A stretch of DNA of 35,841 nucleotides, taken from NCBI GenBank assembly GCA_964493015.1, contig CAZBLU010000013.1, forward strand, positions 1 through 35,841, in the 5' to 3' direction. This DNA is from Caldimicrobium sp964493015 (GTDB lineage: Bacteria; Desulfobacterota; Thermodesulfobacteria; Thermodesulfobacteriales; Thermodesulfobacteriaceae). Below are positions 23,238-31,618 of the stretch, piece after piece. How positions within the stretch are numbered: position 1 is the first letter of the stretch; every line of letters starts with the position of its first letter. A program made the position numbers and the translations under genes. The notes beneath the pieces are model-generated. The model saw only the letters and a list, made by a program, of their open reading frames with translations. It ran no database searches and was not told the origin of the DNA.

Positions 23238-24026
23238 ATGCTTGGCTGGCAAGAAATTAGAGAGGAATTCTTTGAAACCTTGGAAAGAGAGAATATTTAT
23301 GACCTTTTGCGAGATCATTATCCCTGGGAAGTCCTTAAAAAACTAAAAAATTATCTGTTGGACACCCTTCCAGAACTACCAAGATCTATCCCTACGGAAA
23401 GACCTTTACCAGAGACACTATTCTTGACGGTTGAGGGGGAAGTGATCCCACTTACGGAACTTACTTTAGAAGGTGGAAGGGCCTTTTTTAAGGGGGATGA
23501 GGTAAAAGGGGCCCTGCTTTATGCTGGAGCTATAATTGTGGGGAGAAGGATTTTCTTTGAAGAAGGTGTTATCCTTGAGCCAACGGCCTATGTAGAGGCC
23601 CCAGCCTATTTTTCAAAACATACCCAAATAAGGCATGGAGCCTATGTGAGAGGCAGTGTTTACACAGGAGTAGGGGCTGTTATAGGGCATACCACAGAGG
23701 TAAAAAATAGTATCTTGCTTTCTGGGGCCAAGGCAGCCCATTTTGCCTATGTGGGCGATAGTATCCTTGGTGCCCAGGTCAACCTCGGGGCTGGCACTAA
23801 GCTTGCAAACTTGAAATTTCTCAAAAAAGAAATTACCTTTGAAATCAAAGGTTTTAGATTCTCTACAGGACTAAAAAAAATGGGGGCCATTCTTGGAGAC
23901 AGGGTTCAAACAGGTTGTAATGCAGTTCTGCAACCAGGTTCCCTTTTTGGAAAAGAATCCCTTATTTATCCAGGAGTTACTGCGCCCTCAGGCTATTTTC
24001 CGCCAAAAACTAAACTAAAAGCATAA
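23238..24026 (+). CDS. GlmU-like left-handed beta-helix acyltransferase
   Basis: The 262-residue protein has an N-terminal helical part of about 60 residues, then hexapeptide-repeat turns of a left-handed beta-helix (AYVEAPAYFSKHTQIRHGAYVRG). It includes HTTEVKNSILLSGAKAAHFAYVGDSILGAQVNLGAGTKLANLKF, split here only by reading order, which closely parallels the acetyltransferase domain of GlmU and archaeal sugar-nucleotide acetyltransferases. There is no nucleotidyltransferase domain. It probably acetylates a sugar or sugar phosphate using acetyl-CoA; the substrate is not evident. A perfect promoter precedes it, and the PpiC-type foldase gene begins 11 bases after its stop. Confidence 0.8.
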   Translation: MLGWQEIREEFFETLERENIYDLLRDHYPWEVLKKLKNYLLDTLPELPRSIPTERPLPETLFLTVEGEVIPLTELTLEGGRAFFKGDEVKGALLYAGAIIVGRRIFFEEGVILEPTAYVEAPAYFSKHTQIRHGAYVRGSVYTGVGAVIGHTTEVKNSILLSGAKAAHFAYVGDSILGAQVNLGAGTKLANLKFLKKEITFEIKGFRFSTGLKKMGAILGDRVQTGCNAVLQPGSLFGKESLIYPGVTAPSGYFPPKTKLKA

Positions 24027-24037
24027 CAGGAGGTATC

Positions 24038-24925
24038 ATGAAAAAGTTTGGGATCTTTGTTGCCTTAACCCTCTTCCTTGTTAATTTAATCAGTAAAAGC
24101 TATGCAGAGAAGGTAGTTGCTGAAGTGGGGCCCTATAAATTATCAGCTCAAGAGCTTGAGGAGATAATGAAAAATGATCCTCAGATAAAGGAGATTCTTA
24201 AGGCAAAGCCCGAACTAAAACCTCAAGTAGAAAGGGGAATAATAGAGAGGTGGCTAAATATAAGTCTATTTGCCTTAGGGGCTAAAGAAGAAACATTAAA
24301 GGATGATCCCAAGGTGCGTCAAAGGATAGAGGAGGCTGAAAAGATGATCCTTGCTGAGGAGTATCTCCAGAGGGAATTAAAGGGTATTCAAGCTTCTGAG
24401 GAAGAGCTTAAGGCCTATTATGAAAAAAACAAGGCTCAATATAAGGAGGCAGAGGGCGTAAAGCTAAGGCACATTCTTATTTATGTGCCTAAAGAGGCTG
24501 ATAATAAGACCCGAGAGAAGTCCTTTACAAGGGCTAAGCAAATTAGAGCTCTACTTGCTAAGGGGGCAAAATTTGAGGAGCTTGCTAAAATCCATTCCGA
24601 TGACACCGCCTCCAAAGAGAAAGGAGGAGACCTGGGGATCCTTAGAAGAGGGGAAACCCTACCAGAATTTGAGGAAAAAGTCTTTAAACTCAAAGTAGGG
24701 GAGATAAGCGAGCCTATTGCCTCTCCTTATGGATATCATATTGTCAAGGTAGAGAAAAGAATTCCTGAAGAGACGCTTCCCTTTGAAAAGGTAAAGGAAC
24801 AGGTAAAACAGAACCTTTTAAGAGAAAAAGAAAGGGAAGTAATTGAAAGGGCTCTGGAAAGGCTTAAACAAAAATATCCGCCCAAGCTTTACTTAGAGAG
24901 GGAAAGTAAGGAAGGTGCCAGATAA
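24038..24925 (+). CDS. Periplasmic peptidyl-prolyl isomerase (PpiC/parvulin type)
   Basis: This 295-residue exported foldase has a signal peptide (MKKFGIFVALTLFLVNLISKSYA). A SurA-like N-terminal helical region to about 130 carries paired KxxPELK and WLNISL helices. A parvulin domain at about 145-245 (VKLRHILIYV, FEELAKIHSDDTASKEKGGD, LGILRRGETLPEFEE, GEISEPIASPYGYHIVKVE) is followed by a charged C-terminal helix. It would catalyse prolyl isomerisation and chaperone envelope proteins. AGGAGG lies five bases before the ATG. It overlaps the following exonuclease gene by 11 bases. PrsA/PpiD-type functions are alternatives. Confidence 0.88.
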   Translation: MKKFGIFVALTLFLVNLISKSYAEKVVAEVGPYKLSAQELEEIMKNDPQIKEILKAKPELKPQVERGIIERWLNISLFALGAKEETLKDDPKVRQRIEEAEKMILAEEYLQRELKGIQASEEELKAYYEKNKAQYKEAEGVKLRHILIYVPKEADNKTREKSFTRAKQIRALLAKGAKFEELAKIHSDDTASKEKGGDLGILRRGETLPEFEEKVFKLKVGEISEPIASPYGYHIVKVEKRIPEETLPFEKVKEQVKQNLLREKEREVIERALERLKQKYPPKLYLERESKEGAR

Positions 24926-25445
24926 AAGGGAGTTACTTAAGCTTTATTTGAAAGCTCCTGACCAGGCCCTTTTCCTTGACATCGAGACTGAGGGCCTTTC
25001 TAAGGAGAGAAATGATATCACTCTAATTGGGATCTATAAAGGAAGGCACTATCTTCCCTTCATAAAGGATATGAATTTAGAAAAGGTTCTTGCGCATCTC
25101 TCCACAACCCCTATCTGGATCACCTTTGGAGGGGAAAATTTTGATATACCCTTTATCAAAAGGGCCTTTGAAGGAAGGGTCTACCCCCGTGTTCACATTG
25201 ACCTCTATCATTTTACCAGGCTTGTGGGTCTCAAGGGAGGGTTAAAAAAGATAGAAAAGGCCTTGGGCTTGACTCGGGAAACAGAAGGAATGAATGGTTA
25301 TGATGCCGTGAAACTCTGGAAAAGGTGGAAAGAGGAGAGAGATAAGGCCTCCTTAAGGAAATTAATTCTTTACAATCGCGAAGATGTAGTAAATTTAAAG
25401 ATGATCTTGGAATATGTGATAGAAAAACTTTTAAAAGGGAGGTAG
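24915..25445 (+). CDS. DEDD-family exonuclease (RNase H-like, YprB type)
   Basis: This 176-residue protein of the ribonuclease H-like fold has the first catalytic motif FLDIETEG (D22, E24), a second acidic motif in FGGENFDIPFIKRAF, and a third in LILYNREDVVNLKMIL with the closing Asp. It matches the RNase_H_2/YprB group, exonucleases of DNA or RNA with unestablished substrates. GTG at 24915 follows AAGGAAG and gives an 11-base overlap with the foldase gene. Six bases separate it from htrA. Confidence 0.85.
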   Translation: MPDKRELLKLYLKAPDQALFLDIETEGLSKERNDITLIGIYKGRHYLPFIKDMNLEKVLAHLSTTPIWITFGGENFDIPFIKRAFEGRVYPRVHIDLYHFTRLVGLKGGLKKIEKALGLTRETEGMNGYDAVKLWKRWKEERDKASLRKLILYNREDVVNLKMILEYVIEKLLKGR

Positions 25446-25451
25446 GGTGAG

Positions 25452-26930
25452 ATGAAAAACTGGAAAGCTTCTAAACTATGGCTCCTCTTGATATTAGTCT
25501 TTGTTTTTGGGGTCTTTGCCAGAGAAATCTATCATCACTTTAATGTCTTTAAAACCATAGGAGTTATAGCTGAGGATGGAAAGATTGCCACAGATGAGAA
25601 TATCCAACTTGCCCAAAAGATATCGCAGGCCTTTTCTACTATTGCTGAGAAAACAGCTCAAGCGGTTGTCTACATTGAGACAGAGCGCGTAGTAACTCGC
25701 CCCCAGGCTCCTCATCCCTTTGATTTCTTTGGAGATGAATTTTTTAGAAGATTTTTCTCTCCCCCCAGATATAGAGAGAGGGGGGCTGGATCAGGCTTTA
25801 TTGTTTCTAAGGATGGCTATATTGTGACTAACAACCATGTGATTGAAGGGGCCCAAAAGATCACGGTTAAGCTCCTTGATGGGAGAAGCTTTGCAGGTAA
25901 AGTTATAGGGACAGATCCCTTTTCTGATGTAGCAGTTATTAAGGTAGAGGCCAATAATTTACCTACCCTTACTCTTGGTAACTCAGATTTAGTTAGAATA
26001 GGAGAATGGGTCATGGCTATTGGTAATCCCTTTGGGCTTACTCATACAGTCACAGTGGGTGTCATTAGTGCCAAAGGCAGAAGCGGGATTGGCATAACTG
26101 ATATTGAAGATTTCATTCAGACTGATGCAGCCATAAATCCAGGTAACTCAGGTGGGCCTCTTCTAAACATGAGAGGTGAAGTTATAGGTATGAACACCGC
26201 TATTTTTTCTCGCTCTGGTGGCTATATGGGGATTGGGTTTGCCATTCCCATAAACATTGTAAAGACAGTGGTGGAACAAATCAAAACTAAGGGGAAAGTT
26301 GAGAGAGGTTGGCTTGGGGTAGTGATTCAAGATTTAACCCCCTCTCTTGCTGAGGAGTTTGGGTTAAAGGTTGCTGAAGGGGTCTTAGTTGCAGAGGTTA
26401 TATCTGGTTCTCCTGCGGAGAAGGCAGGGCTAAAAGAAAAAGATGTGATCCTTAGCCTCAATGGAAAGCCTATTAAGAACTCTGCAGAGCTAAGAAGCCA
26501 AATCCTCCTCCTTAAGCCAGGGACTGAAATTGAACTTGAAATTTTGAGAGGCAATGAAAGAAAGAAAGTTAAAGTAATCATTGAAGCTCCCAAAAAGGGA
26601 ATCATTACTTCTAAAGCGGAAAAAGAAAAATTACAGGAACTGTTAGAGGAATTTGGTTTGGTTATCTCGGATATTACTCCAGAGATTTCTCGCAGAATGG
26701 GGTTGTCTCCTAATATCAAGGGGGTAGTTATATTACAGGTCTTACCTGACACTCCAGCTGACTATGCCAATCTCGCCCCGGGTATGGTGATTGAAGAGGT
26801 GAACAATAAAAGAGTCAAAAATACCTTAGAATTCTTTGAAGCTCTTAAGGAATCTAAGGATAAGAAAAGACTTTTTCTTGGTATTCGGACCACAAGGGGC
26901 AGATTCTATGTAACCTTGAGGCTGGAATAG
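25452..26930 (+). CDS. Periplasmic serine protease/chaperone HtrA (DegP family)
   Basis: The 492-residue DegP/DegQ-type protease has an N-terminal membrane anchor or signal (residues 8-23), a trypsin-like domain with the complete triad H129 (TNNHVI), D159 (SDVAVIK) and S233 (GNSGGPL), then two PDZ domains at about 285-375 and 395-490. It degrades or refolds damaged envelope proteins. The residue-90 LA-loop insert (PHPFDFFGDEFFRRFFSPPR) is the typical loop. Position between two foldase genes indicates a periplasmic quality-control cluster. I leave the symbol blank because DegP, DegQ and DegS types cannot be separated. Confidence 0.96.
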   Translation: MKNWKASKLWLLLILVFVFGVFAREIYHHFNVFKTIGVIAEDGKIATDENIQLAQKISQAFSTIAEKTAQAVVYIETERVVTRPQAPHPFDFFGDEFFRRFFSPPRYRERGAGSGFIVSKDGYIVTNNHVIEGAQKITVKLLDGRSFAGKVIGTDPFSDVAVIKVEANNLPTLTLGNSDLVRIGEWVMAIGNPFGLTHTVTVGVISAKGRSGIGITDIEDFIQTDAAINPGNSGGPLLNMRGEVIGMNTAIFSRSGGYMGIGFAIPINIVKTVVEQIKTKGKVERGWLGVVIQDLTPSLAEEFGLKVAEGVLVAEVISGSPAEKAGLKEKDVILSLNGKPIKNSAELRSQILLLKPGTEIELEILRGNERKKVKVIIEAPKKGIITSKAEKEKLQELLEEFGLVISDITPEISRRMGLSPNIKGVVILQVLPDTPADYANLAPGMVIEEVNNKRVKNTLEFFEALKESKDKKRLFLGIRTTRGRFYVTLRLE

Positions 26931-26932
26931 AT

Positions 26933-27820
26933 ATGCTTAAGAGGTGCCTTACAGCCCTTTTCATTCTTCTTTTCCTCTGGGCTATGGGACAAACCTCTCA
27001 GAGTATAAATAAAATAGTAGCGGTAGTGGGGGATCAAGTCTTAACCCTTTATGAGTTAGATCAATTGGCAGAGCCCTTTTATAAGGCCTATATACCTAAA
27101 GAAATTCCCAAAGAGGAAGCAGAAAGGCTTAGGGCCAAAATTCGCAAAGACCTTTTGGAACAGTGGATTGAAGATACCATTATTGGCCTTGAGGCAAAAA
27201 AATACGGTATCAAGGTAACTGAGCAAGAACTTGAACACTTTCTTAAAGAGGAAGCCAAGAGTGCGGAAGGGATTAAAAACCTAAGTCAAGAGGAGAAAGA
27301 AAAGCTTAGAGATCGTCTAACTAAGATAAAATTTATTCAAGTCATGGTGAGGGACAAAATCGCTATCCCTGAAGAGGAGCTAAAGAAGGCCTATCAGCAA
27401 AGGGTTAATACCTATGATCCTACACCCAAATATTATTTAGAACTCCTTATAGTGAAGGAAGAAAACCTGGTTAAAGATCTCTATGAAGCCCTTTTAAAAG
27501 GAAAATCCATGGAGGCTCTCTCTAAAGAATATAAAGAACAAACCCAATATGTTAAAGAGGTCTTCAAAGAGGAGGAGCTTGATAGGGCTATCCTTGAAAA
27601 ACTTAAGGACCTCAAAGTTGGTGAGATTACTGAGCCATTAAAGAGAGGGGAAGCCTATCAGATTATTAGGCTGATAAAAAAAGAGGCAGGCTCACCTCCC
27701 TCTTATGAAGAAATAAAAAAGGAGCTTTATGAAGAACTCTTTCAGAAAAAGGCTCAAGAATACCTGGAAAAATGGATTAAAGAACTGAAAGATAACAAGT
27801 TTATTAAGGTCTATCTTTAA
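26933..27820 (+). CDS. SurA-like periplasmic chaperone with reduced parvulin domain
   Basis: The 295-residue exported protein has a signal peptide (MLKRCLTALFILLFLWAMG). The SurA N-terminal signature INKIVAVVGDQVLTLYELDQ follows, then long helices to about 150. The second half holds only a shortened parvulin-like domain (YYLELLIVKEEN, EALSKEYKEQ, LKVGEITEPLKRGEAYQIIRL). It lacks the usual catalytic-site pattern HIL and GGDLG, so isomerase activity is doubtful and a chaperone role is more likely. It begins two bases after htrA. Confidence 0.8.
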   Translation: MLKRCLTALFILLFLWAMGQTSQSINKIVAVVGDQVLTLYELDQLAEPFYKAYIPKEIPKEEAERLRAKIRKDLLEQWIEDTIIGLEAKKYGIKVTEQELEHFLKEEAKSAEGIKNLSQEEKEKLRDRLTKIKFIQVMVRDKIAIPEEELKKAYQQRVNTYDPTPKYYLELLIVKEENLVKDLYEALLKGKSMEALSKEYKEQTQYVKEVFKEEELDRAILEKLKDLKVGEITEPLKRGEAYQIIRLIKKEAGSPPSYEEIKKELYEELFQKKAQEYLEKWIKELKDNKFIKVYL

Positions 27821-27826
27821 GAAAAG

Positions 27827-28573
27827 GTGCTTTTTACCCTTCAAGCCTTGGTCTTAGATAAGGACAAAGTGAATGAAATTGACTATCTTGTGGAGTTGTT
27901 GACCACTAAAGGGAGGCTAAGAGTTCTTGCCAAGGGGGCTCAGAAATCTAAAAGACGTTTTTTAAATCTACTTGAGGATCTAACTTTAATTAGATGCCAT
28001 TTAAGGAGGCCTCAAAAAGGGAAAACCCTTATCTTAGAGTCTGCTGATCTTCTTTACATCCCTGAGAGCCCAAGGAGGGACTTAGTGAAGTTTTATTTTT
28101 TCTCCTATCTTGCAGAAACTATGAAACAAACTTTTTATGCCCCTCTTGGTTCTGAGGAGTTTAACTTTGTTATCCAATATCTTAAGATCTTGGATCAAGA
28201 GGCATGGCAGGAAGGCTTTAAGACTATCTGGGAGTATATGTGCCTGAAATTTAATGGATTGGAACCCTATTTAGAGGGATGTGTGCGCTGTGGCGAGAGA
28301 CCAAAGAGGATCTTTTATTTTTCTCCTCAAGCAGGGGGTATTCTCTGTTTTCAATGCCGAGATGAAAGGGCTCGGCCTTTGGAACAATTTCAGATTGACC
28401 TTTTAAGAAAGATTGGTAGAATTAAAAAGGCAGAGGAGATATTCGAGCCTTTGGAAGCCCTGGAAAGTGAGAGGGGAAGGGAGGTTCAGGGCTTTCTTGA
28501 GGAGTTTTTTCTTTATCATATCGATTGGGAACCTCGGGCTTTAAGGATTTTAAAAGAGGCATTGCATGGGTAA
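27827..28573 (+). CDS. recO: DNA repair protein RecO
   Basis: RecO loads RecA onto SSB-coated DNA with RecR in the RecF pathway. The 248-residue protein has an OB-fold N-terminus (QALVLDKDKVNEIDYLVELLTTKGRLRVLAKGAQ) and a central four-cysteine zinc site (CVRCGERP and CFQCRDE). Start is GTG 27827, six bases after the SurA-like gene, with AAGAAAAGG immediately upstream. It overlaps the next gene by eight bases. Confidence 0.92.
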   Translation: MLFTLQALVLDKDKVNEIDYLVELLTTKGRLRVLAKGAQKSKRRFLNLLEDLTLIRCHLRRPQKGKTLILESADLLYIPESPRRDLVKFYFFSYLAETMKQTFYAPLGSEEFNFVIQYLKILDQEAWQEGFKTIWEYMCLKFNGLEPYLEGCVRCGERPKRIFYFSPQAGGILCFQCRDERARPLEQFQIDLLRKIGRIKKAEEIFEPLEALESERGREVQGFLEEFFLYHIDWEPRALRILKEALHG

Positions 28574-29252
28574 AGACGAAACTCTTAAAAATCGTTTTCT
28601 TGAGGAAAAGCAATATGTCCTTGAAGGCTTACAAGCCAAGGAGTCTTGGAGACTCTTCAAGATTATGGCCGAATTTGTGGAAGGCTTTGAGGTCTTACCA
28701 AAGGTCTACCCAGGGGTAACTATCTTTGGCTCAGCGAGAACCAAACCTGAAGACCCTGATTATCAGAGGGCTCTTCAGCTGGGGAAGCTTTTGGTAAAGG
28801 CAGGCTTTTCTGTGATTACTGGGGGTGGGCCTGGGATCATGGAGGCAGCTAATAGAGGTGCCGCTGAAGCAGGAGGCTACTCTGTAGGCCTTAATATCAA
28901 ACTCCCTATGGAACAAGAGCCCAATCCCTATGCCAACGTGAAGTTGGAGTTTAAATATTTCTTTATTCGCAAAGTCATGCTGGCTAAATATTCTGTGGCC
29001 TTTGTCTTCTTTCCTGGAGGTTTTGGCACTATGGACGAAATGTTTGAAATCTTGACCTTAGTGCAGACCAAAAAGATAAGGCCTGTGCCTATTGTGCTTG
29101 TGGATAAAAATTACTGGAAACCTCTTTATAATTGGTTTATTAAGACCCTTCTCCCCACTAATAAGATCAGCCAGGTAGATCTTGAGTTATTTAAAATTCT
29201 CGATGAGCCTGAAGAGATAGTGAATTTTATTAAAGAAAAACTCTGGATTTAA
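28566..29252 (+). CDS. LOG-family nucleotide phosphoribohydrolase-like protein
   Basis: This 228-residue Rossmann-fold protein of the TIGR00730/LOG group has TIFGSAR near residue 49, VITGGGPGIMEAANRGA, and the active-site PGGFGTMDEMFE. Family members release ribose 5-phosphate from cytokinin nucleotides or from purine/pyrimidine nucleoside monophosphates (PpnN). Here, beside pyrB and pyrC, a role in nucleotide salvage is plausible but not shown. It overlaps recO and ends two bases before pyrB. Confidence 0.88.
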   Translation: MGKDETLKNRFLEEKQYVLEGLQAKESWRLFKIMAEFVEGFEVLPKVYPGVTIFGSARTKPEDPDYQRALQLGKLLVKAGFSVITGGGPGIMEAANRGAAEAGGYSVGLNIKLPMEQEPNPYANVKLEFKYFFIRKVMLAKYSVAFVFFPGGFGTMDEMFEILTLVQTKKIRPVPIVLVDKNYWKPLYNWFIKTLLPTNKISQVDLELFKILDEPEEIVNFIKEKLWI

Positions 29253-29254
29253 GG

Positions 29255-30184
29255 ATGAGACATCTCTTAGACATCTATAGCCTTTCTCGAGAGAGTATTG
29301 AGGAAATACTGAAACTTGCAGCCAACCTAAAGGAAGTTCTCTATCGGCCTATACCTAAGGTGCCAACCCTTAGAGGTAAAGTAGTTTTACTTCTCTTTTA
29401 TGAACCCTCTACCAGGACCAAATTTTCCTTTGAGAGGGCCTGTAAGGTTTTATCCTCTGATATTATGAGTTTTTCTGCTAAGGGAAGTAGCCTTGAAAAG
29501 GGGGAAACTATTCTCGATACAGTCAAGAATCTCTATGCCTTAGGAATAAATTTGGTAGTTATAAGACACAATCTTGCCGGCACTCCCCATTTTTTGGCTA
29601 AACACTTAAAGATTCCTGTGGTCAATGCAGGAGACGGCACACACGAACATCCAACCCAGGCCCTCCTTGACTTACTCACTGTTCAGGAAAAATTGGGCAC
29701 TCTCTCAGGATTAAAGATAGCTATTGTGGGTGACATAAAACATAGCAGGGTTGCCCATTCCGATATTCTTGCCTTTCAGAAAATGGGATCCCAAGTCATG
29801 GTCACAGGTCCTGCCCCCCTTTTACCAGATCCTAAGGAAGTTCCCTACTTTGAAGTGAGGCCAGGTTATTTTCGCATCTGTAAACAACCTGAAGAGGCCT
29901 TAAGAGAGGCCGATGTAGTTATTGCTTTGAGGATTCAGAGGGAGCGACATGGCGAGGCCTTCATCCCCTCCCTTACGGAGTATGCCGAAATCTTTGGACT
30001 GAAACCAAGACACCTCGAGATCTTGAAAGAGGGGGCTTTACTTATGCATCCAGGACCTATTAATTGGGGAATAGAGCTTTCTCAGGAGCTTGAGAAATAT
30101 CCCTTTCAGGTAATCCTTGATCAAGTGGAAAATGGAGTGGCTGTTAGAATGGCTGTGCTTCTTAGTTTACTTGCAGGGGAATAA
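29255..30184 (+). CDS. pyrB: Aspartate carbamoyltransferase catalytic subunit
   Basis: PyrB joins carbamoyl phosphate and aspartate, the first committed pyrimidine step. The 309-residue protein has the carbamoyl-phosphate loop PSTRTKFSFE (Lys where most have Arg in STRTR), GDGTHEHPTQALLDL, the IVGDIKHSRVAHS region, and the HPGPINWGIE loop near the C-terminus. No pyrI regulatory gene follows; instead pyrC comes two bases later. The arrangement recalls Aquifex, where the catalytic subunit forms a complex with dihydroorotase. Confidence 0.96.
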   Translation: MRHLLDIYSLSRESIEEILKLAANLKEVLYRPIPKVPTLRGKVVLLLFYEPSTRTKFSFERACKVLSSDIMSFSAKGSSLEKGETILDTVKNLYALGINLVVIRHNLAGTPHFLAKHLKIPVVNAGDGTHEHPTQALLDLLTVQEKLGTLSGLKIAIVGDIKHSRVAHSDILAFQKMGSQVMVTGPAPLLPDPKEVPYFEVRPGYFRICKQPEEALREADVVIALRIQRERHGEAFIPSLTEYAEIFGLKPRHLEILKEGALLMHPGPINWGIELSQELEKYPFQVILDQVENGVAVRMAVLLSLLAGE

Positions 30185-30186
30185 CT

Positions 30187-31464
30187 ATGAGAACACTCTT
30201 GAGAGGTGGAAGGATACTGGATCCTTTACAGGGCCTTGATTTTGTTGGGGATTTACTTATAGAGGATGGCCTAATCAAAGGGCTTGCAACCAGAATTGAA
30301 GTGAGAGAAGATACAGAAGTTATAGATGTAAAGGGTCTTTATATCTTTCCAGGCCTTGTGGATATACATGTGCACTTAAGGGAGCCAGGTGAGGAGTGGA
30401 AGGAAGACATTGAGAGCGGAACAAAGGCAGCCCTTTATGGAGGGGTTACTCGGGTGGCCTGTATGCCTAACACCAAGCCCCCCAATGATTGCCCTGAGGT
30501 GACCACTTATATCCTTGAGAAGGCAAGAGAAAAGGCATGGGTTACCGTTTATCCCATAGCAGCTATTACCAAAGGTCAGGAGGGAAAGGAACTTACCGAG
30601 TTTGGAAGGCTTAAAAAGGCAGGGGCGATGGCCCTCTCGGATGATGGCAAGTGGGTGGCTAATTCTGCCCTTATGAAGAGGGCCCTTCTTTATGCCCATC
30701 AATTTGATCTCCCCGTTATCTCTCATTGTGAGGAGGGAACCCTTAGTTTCAAAGGCCAGATCAATGAAGGAAAATTTTCGGCAAAGCTTGGTTTAAAGGG
30801 AATTCCAAGCTCAAGTGAGACCATAGCGGTAGTGAGAGACTTGTTGCTGGCAAAAGAGACAGGTGTGCCCCTCCATCTTGCCCATCTCTCGGTTAAAGAG
30901 AATCTTCCCTTCTTAAAGTGGGCAAAAGAGGAAGGTGTTCCCTTTACTGCAGAGACCTGTCCTCACTACTTTACCCTCACGGAAGAGGAAGTAGACAACT
31001 ACAATACCTTAGCCAAGGTTAATCCACCCTTGCGAACAAGAGAGGATGTGGAGGCCATCAAAGAGGCCCTAAAGGAAGGGCTAATTGAGGTCATAGCAAG
31101 CGACCATGCCCCCCATAGCCCCTTGGAAAAGGAAGTAGAATTTGAGCTTGCAAGTTTTGGCATGATCGGGCTTCCCTTCTTGCTTCCCCTAAGCTTTACC
31201 TTAGTAAGAGAGGGAGTGCTAAGCCCCCTTAAGCTCCTTGAATATTTAATAGTAAACCCAGCTAAAGTCCTAAGAGTTATCCCCCCTTCCTTTAAAGAGG
31301 GGCTTCCTGCAGAGATCGTTCTCTTTGATCCTGAAGAAGAGTGGAAGGTAACTGAGGAGGTCATACACTCTAAAAGTAAAAACACCCCTCTCCTTGGGAG
31401 AACCCTTAAAGGAAAGGTGAAAGGAGTAATTCTGTCTAAAAGGATATATCTCTTTTCCTCTTGA
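30187..31464 (+). CDS. pyrC: Dihydroorotase, type I
   Basis: PyrC closes carbamoyl aspartate to dihydroorotate. The 425-residue amidohydrolase has zinc ligands H61 and H63 in VDIHVHLREPG, the GGVTRVACMPNTKPP substrate loop, the histidine motifs in ISHCEEG and LAHLSVKEN, and the catalytic Asp in VIASDHAPHS. Length and motifs place it in the type I class that pairs with PyrB. Bases 31465-31618 after it hold no gene; a short CCTGT/ACAGG inverted repeat with a T-run in its loop (about 31485-31507) is too weak to call a terminator. Confidence 0.95.
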   Translation: MRTLLRGGRILDPLQGLDFVGDLLIEDGLIKGLATRIEVREDTEVIDVKGLYIFPGLVDIHVHLREPGEEWKEDIESGTKAALYGGVTRVACMPNTKPPNDCPEVTTYILEKAREKAWVTVYPIAAITKGQEGKELTEFGRLKKAGAMALSDDGKWVANSALMKRALLYAHQFDLPVISHCEEGTLSFKGQINEGKFSAKLGLKGIPSSSETIAVVRDLLLAKETGVPLHLAHLSVKENLPFLKWAKEEGVPFTAETCPHYFTLTEEEVDNYNTLAKVNPPLRTREDVEAIKEALKEGLIEVIASDHAPHSPLEKEVEFELASFGMIGLPFLLPLSFTLVREGVLSPLKLLEYLIVNPAKVLRVIPPSFKEGLPAEIVLFDPEEEWKVTEEVIHSKSKNTPLLGRTLKGKVKGVILSKRIYLFSS

Positions 31465-31618
31465 GAGCTAAAAATTTTTCACACCCTGTCTTTTTTTAAC
31501 CACAGGTGAGAGGATACAAGAAGCCATTATGCCCTTAATTTTCCTTGCTCTTTAAGAAAAGATAAACTGGCATAAAATTTGTTATTTGAACATTGACCAA
31601 ATACTTGGGGAGTAGTCA

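Noticed and set aside
26327..26752. Minus-strand frame of 141 codons inside htrA
   Set aside because: It is a shadow of the HtrA PDZ-coding region with a serine/isoleucine-rich composition typical of antisense frames.
30999..31385. Minus-strand frame of 128 codons inside pyrC
   Set aside because: It is the antisense shadow of a conserved enzyme gene, with no start signal.
31465..31618. Rho-independent terminator after pyrC and a promoter before lpxC
   Set aside because: The CCTGT/ACAGG stem is only five bases with the T-run in its loop, and no -35/-10 pair in the gap was convincing.
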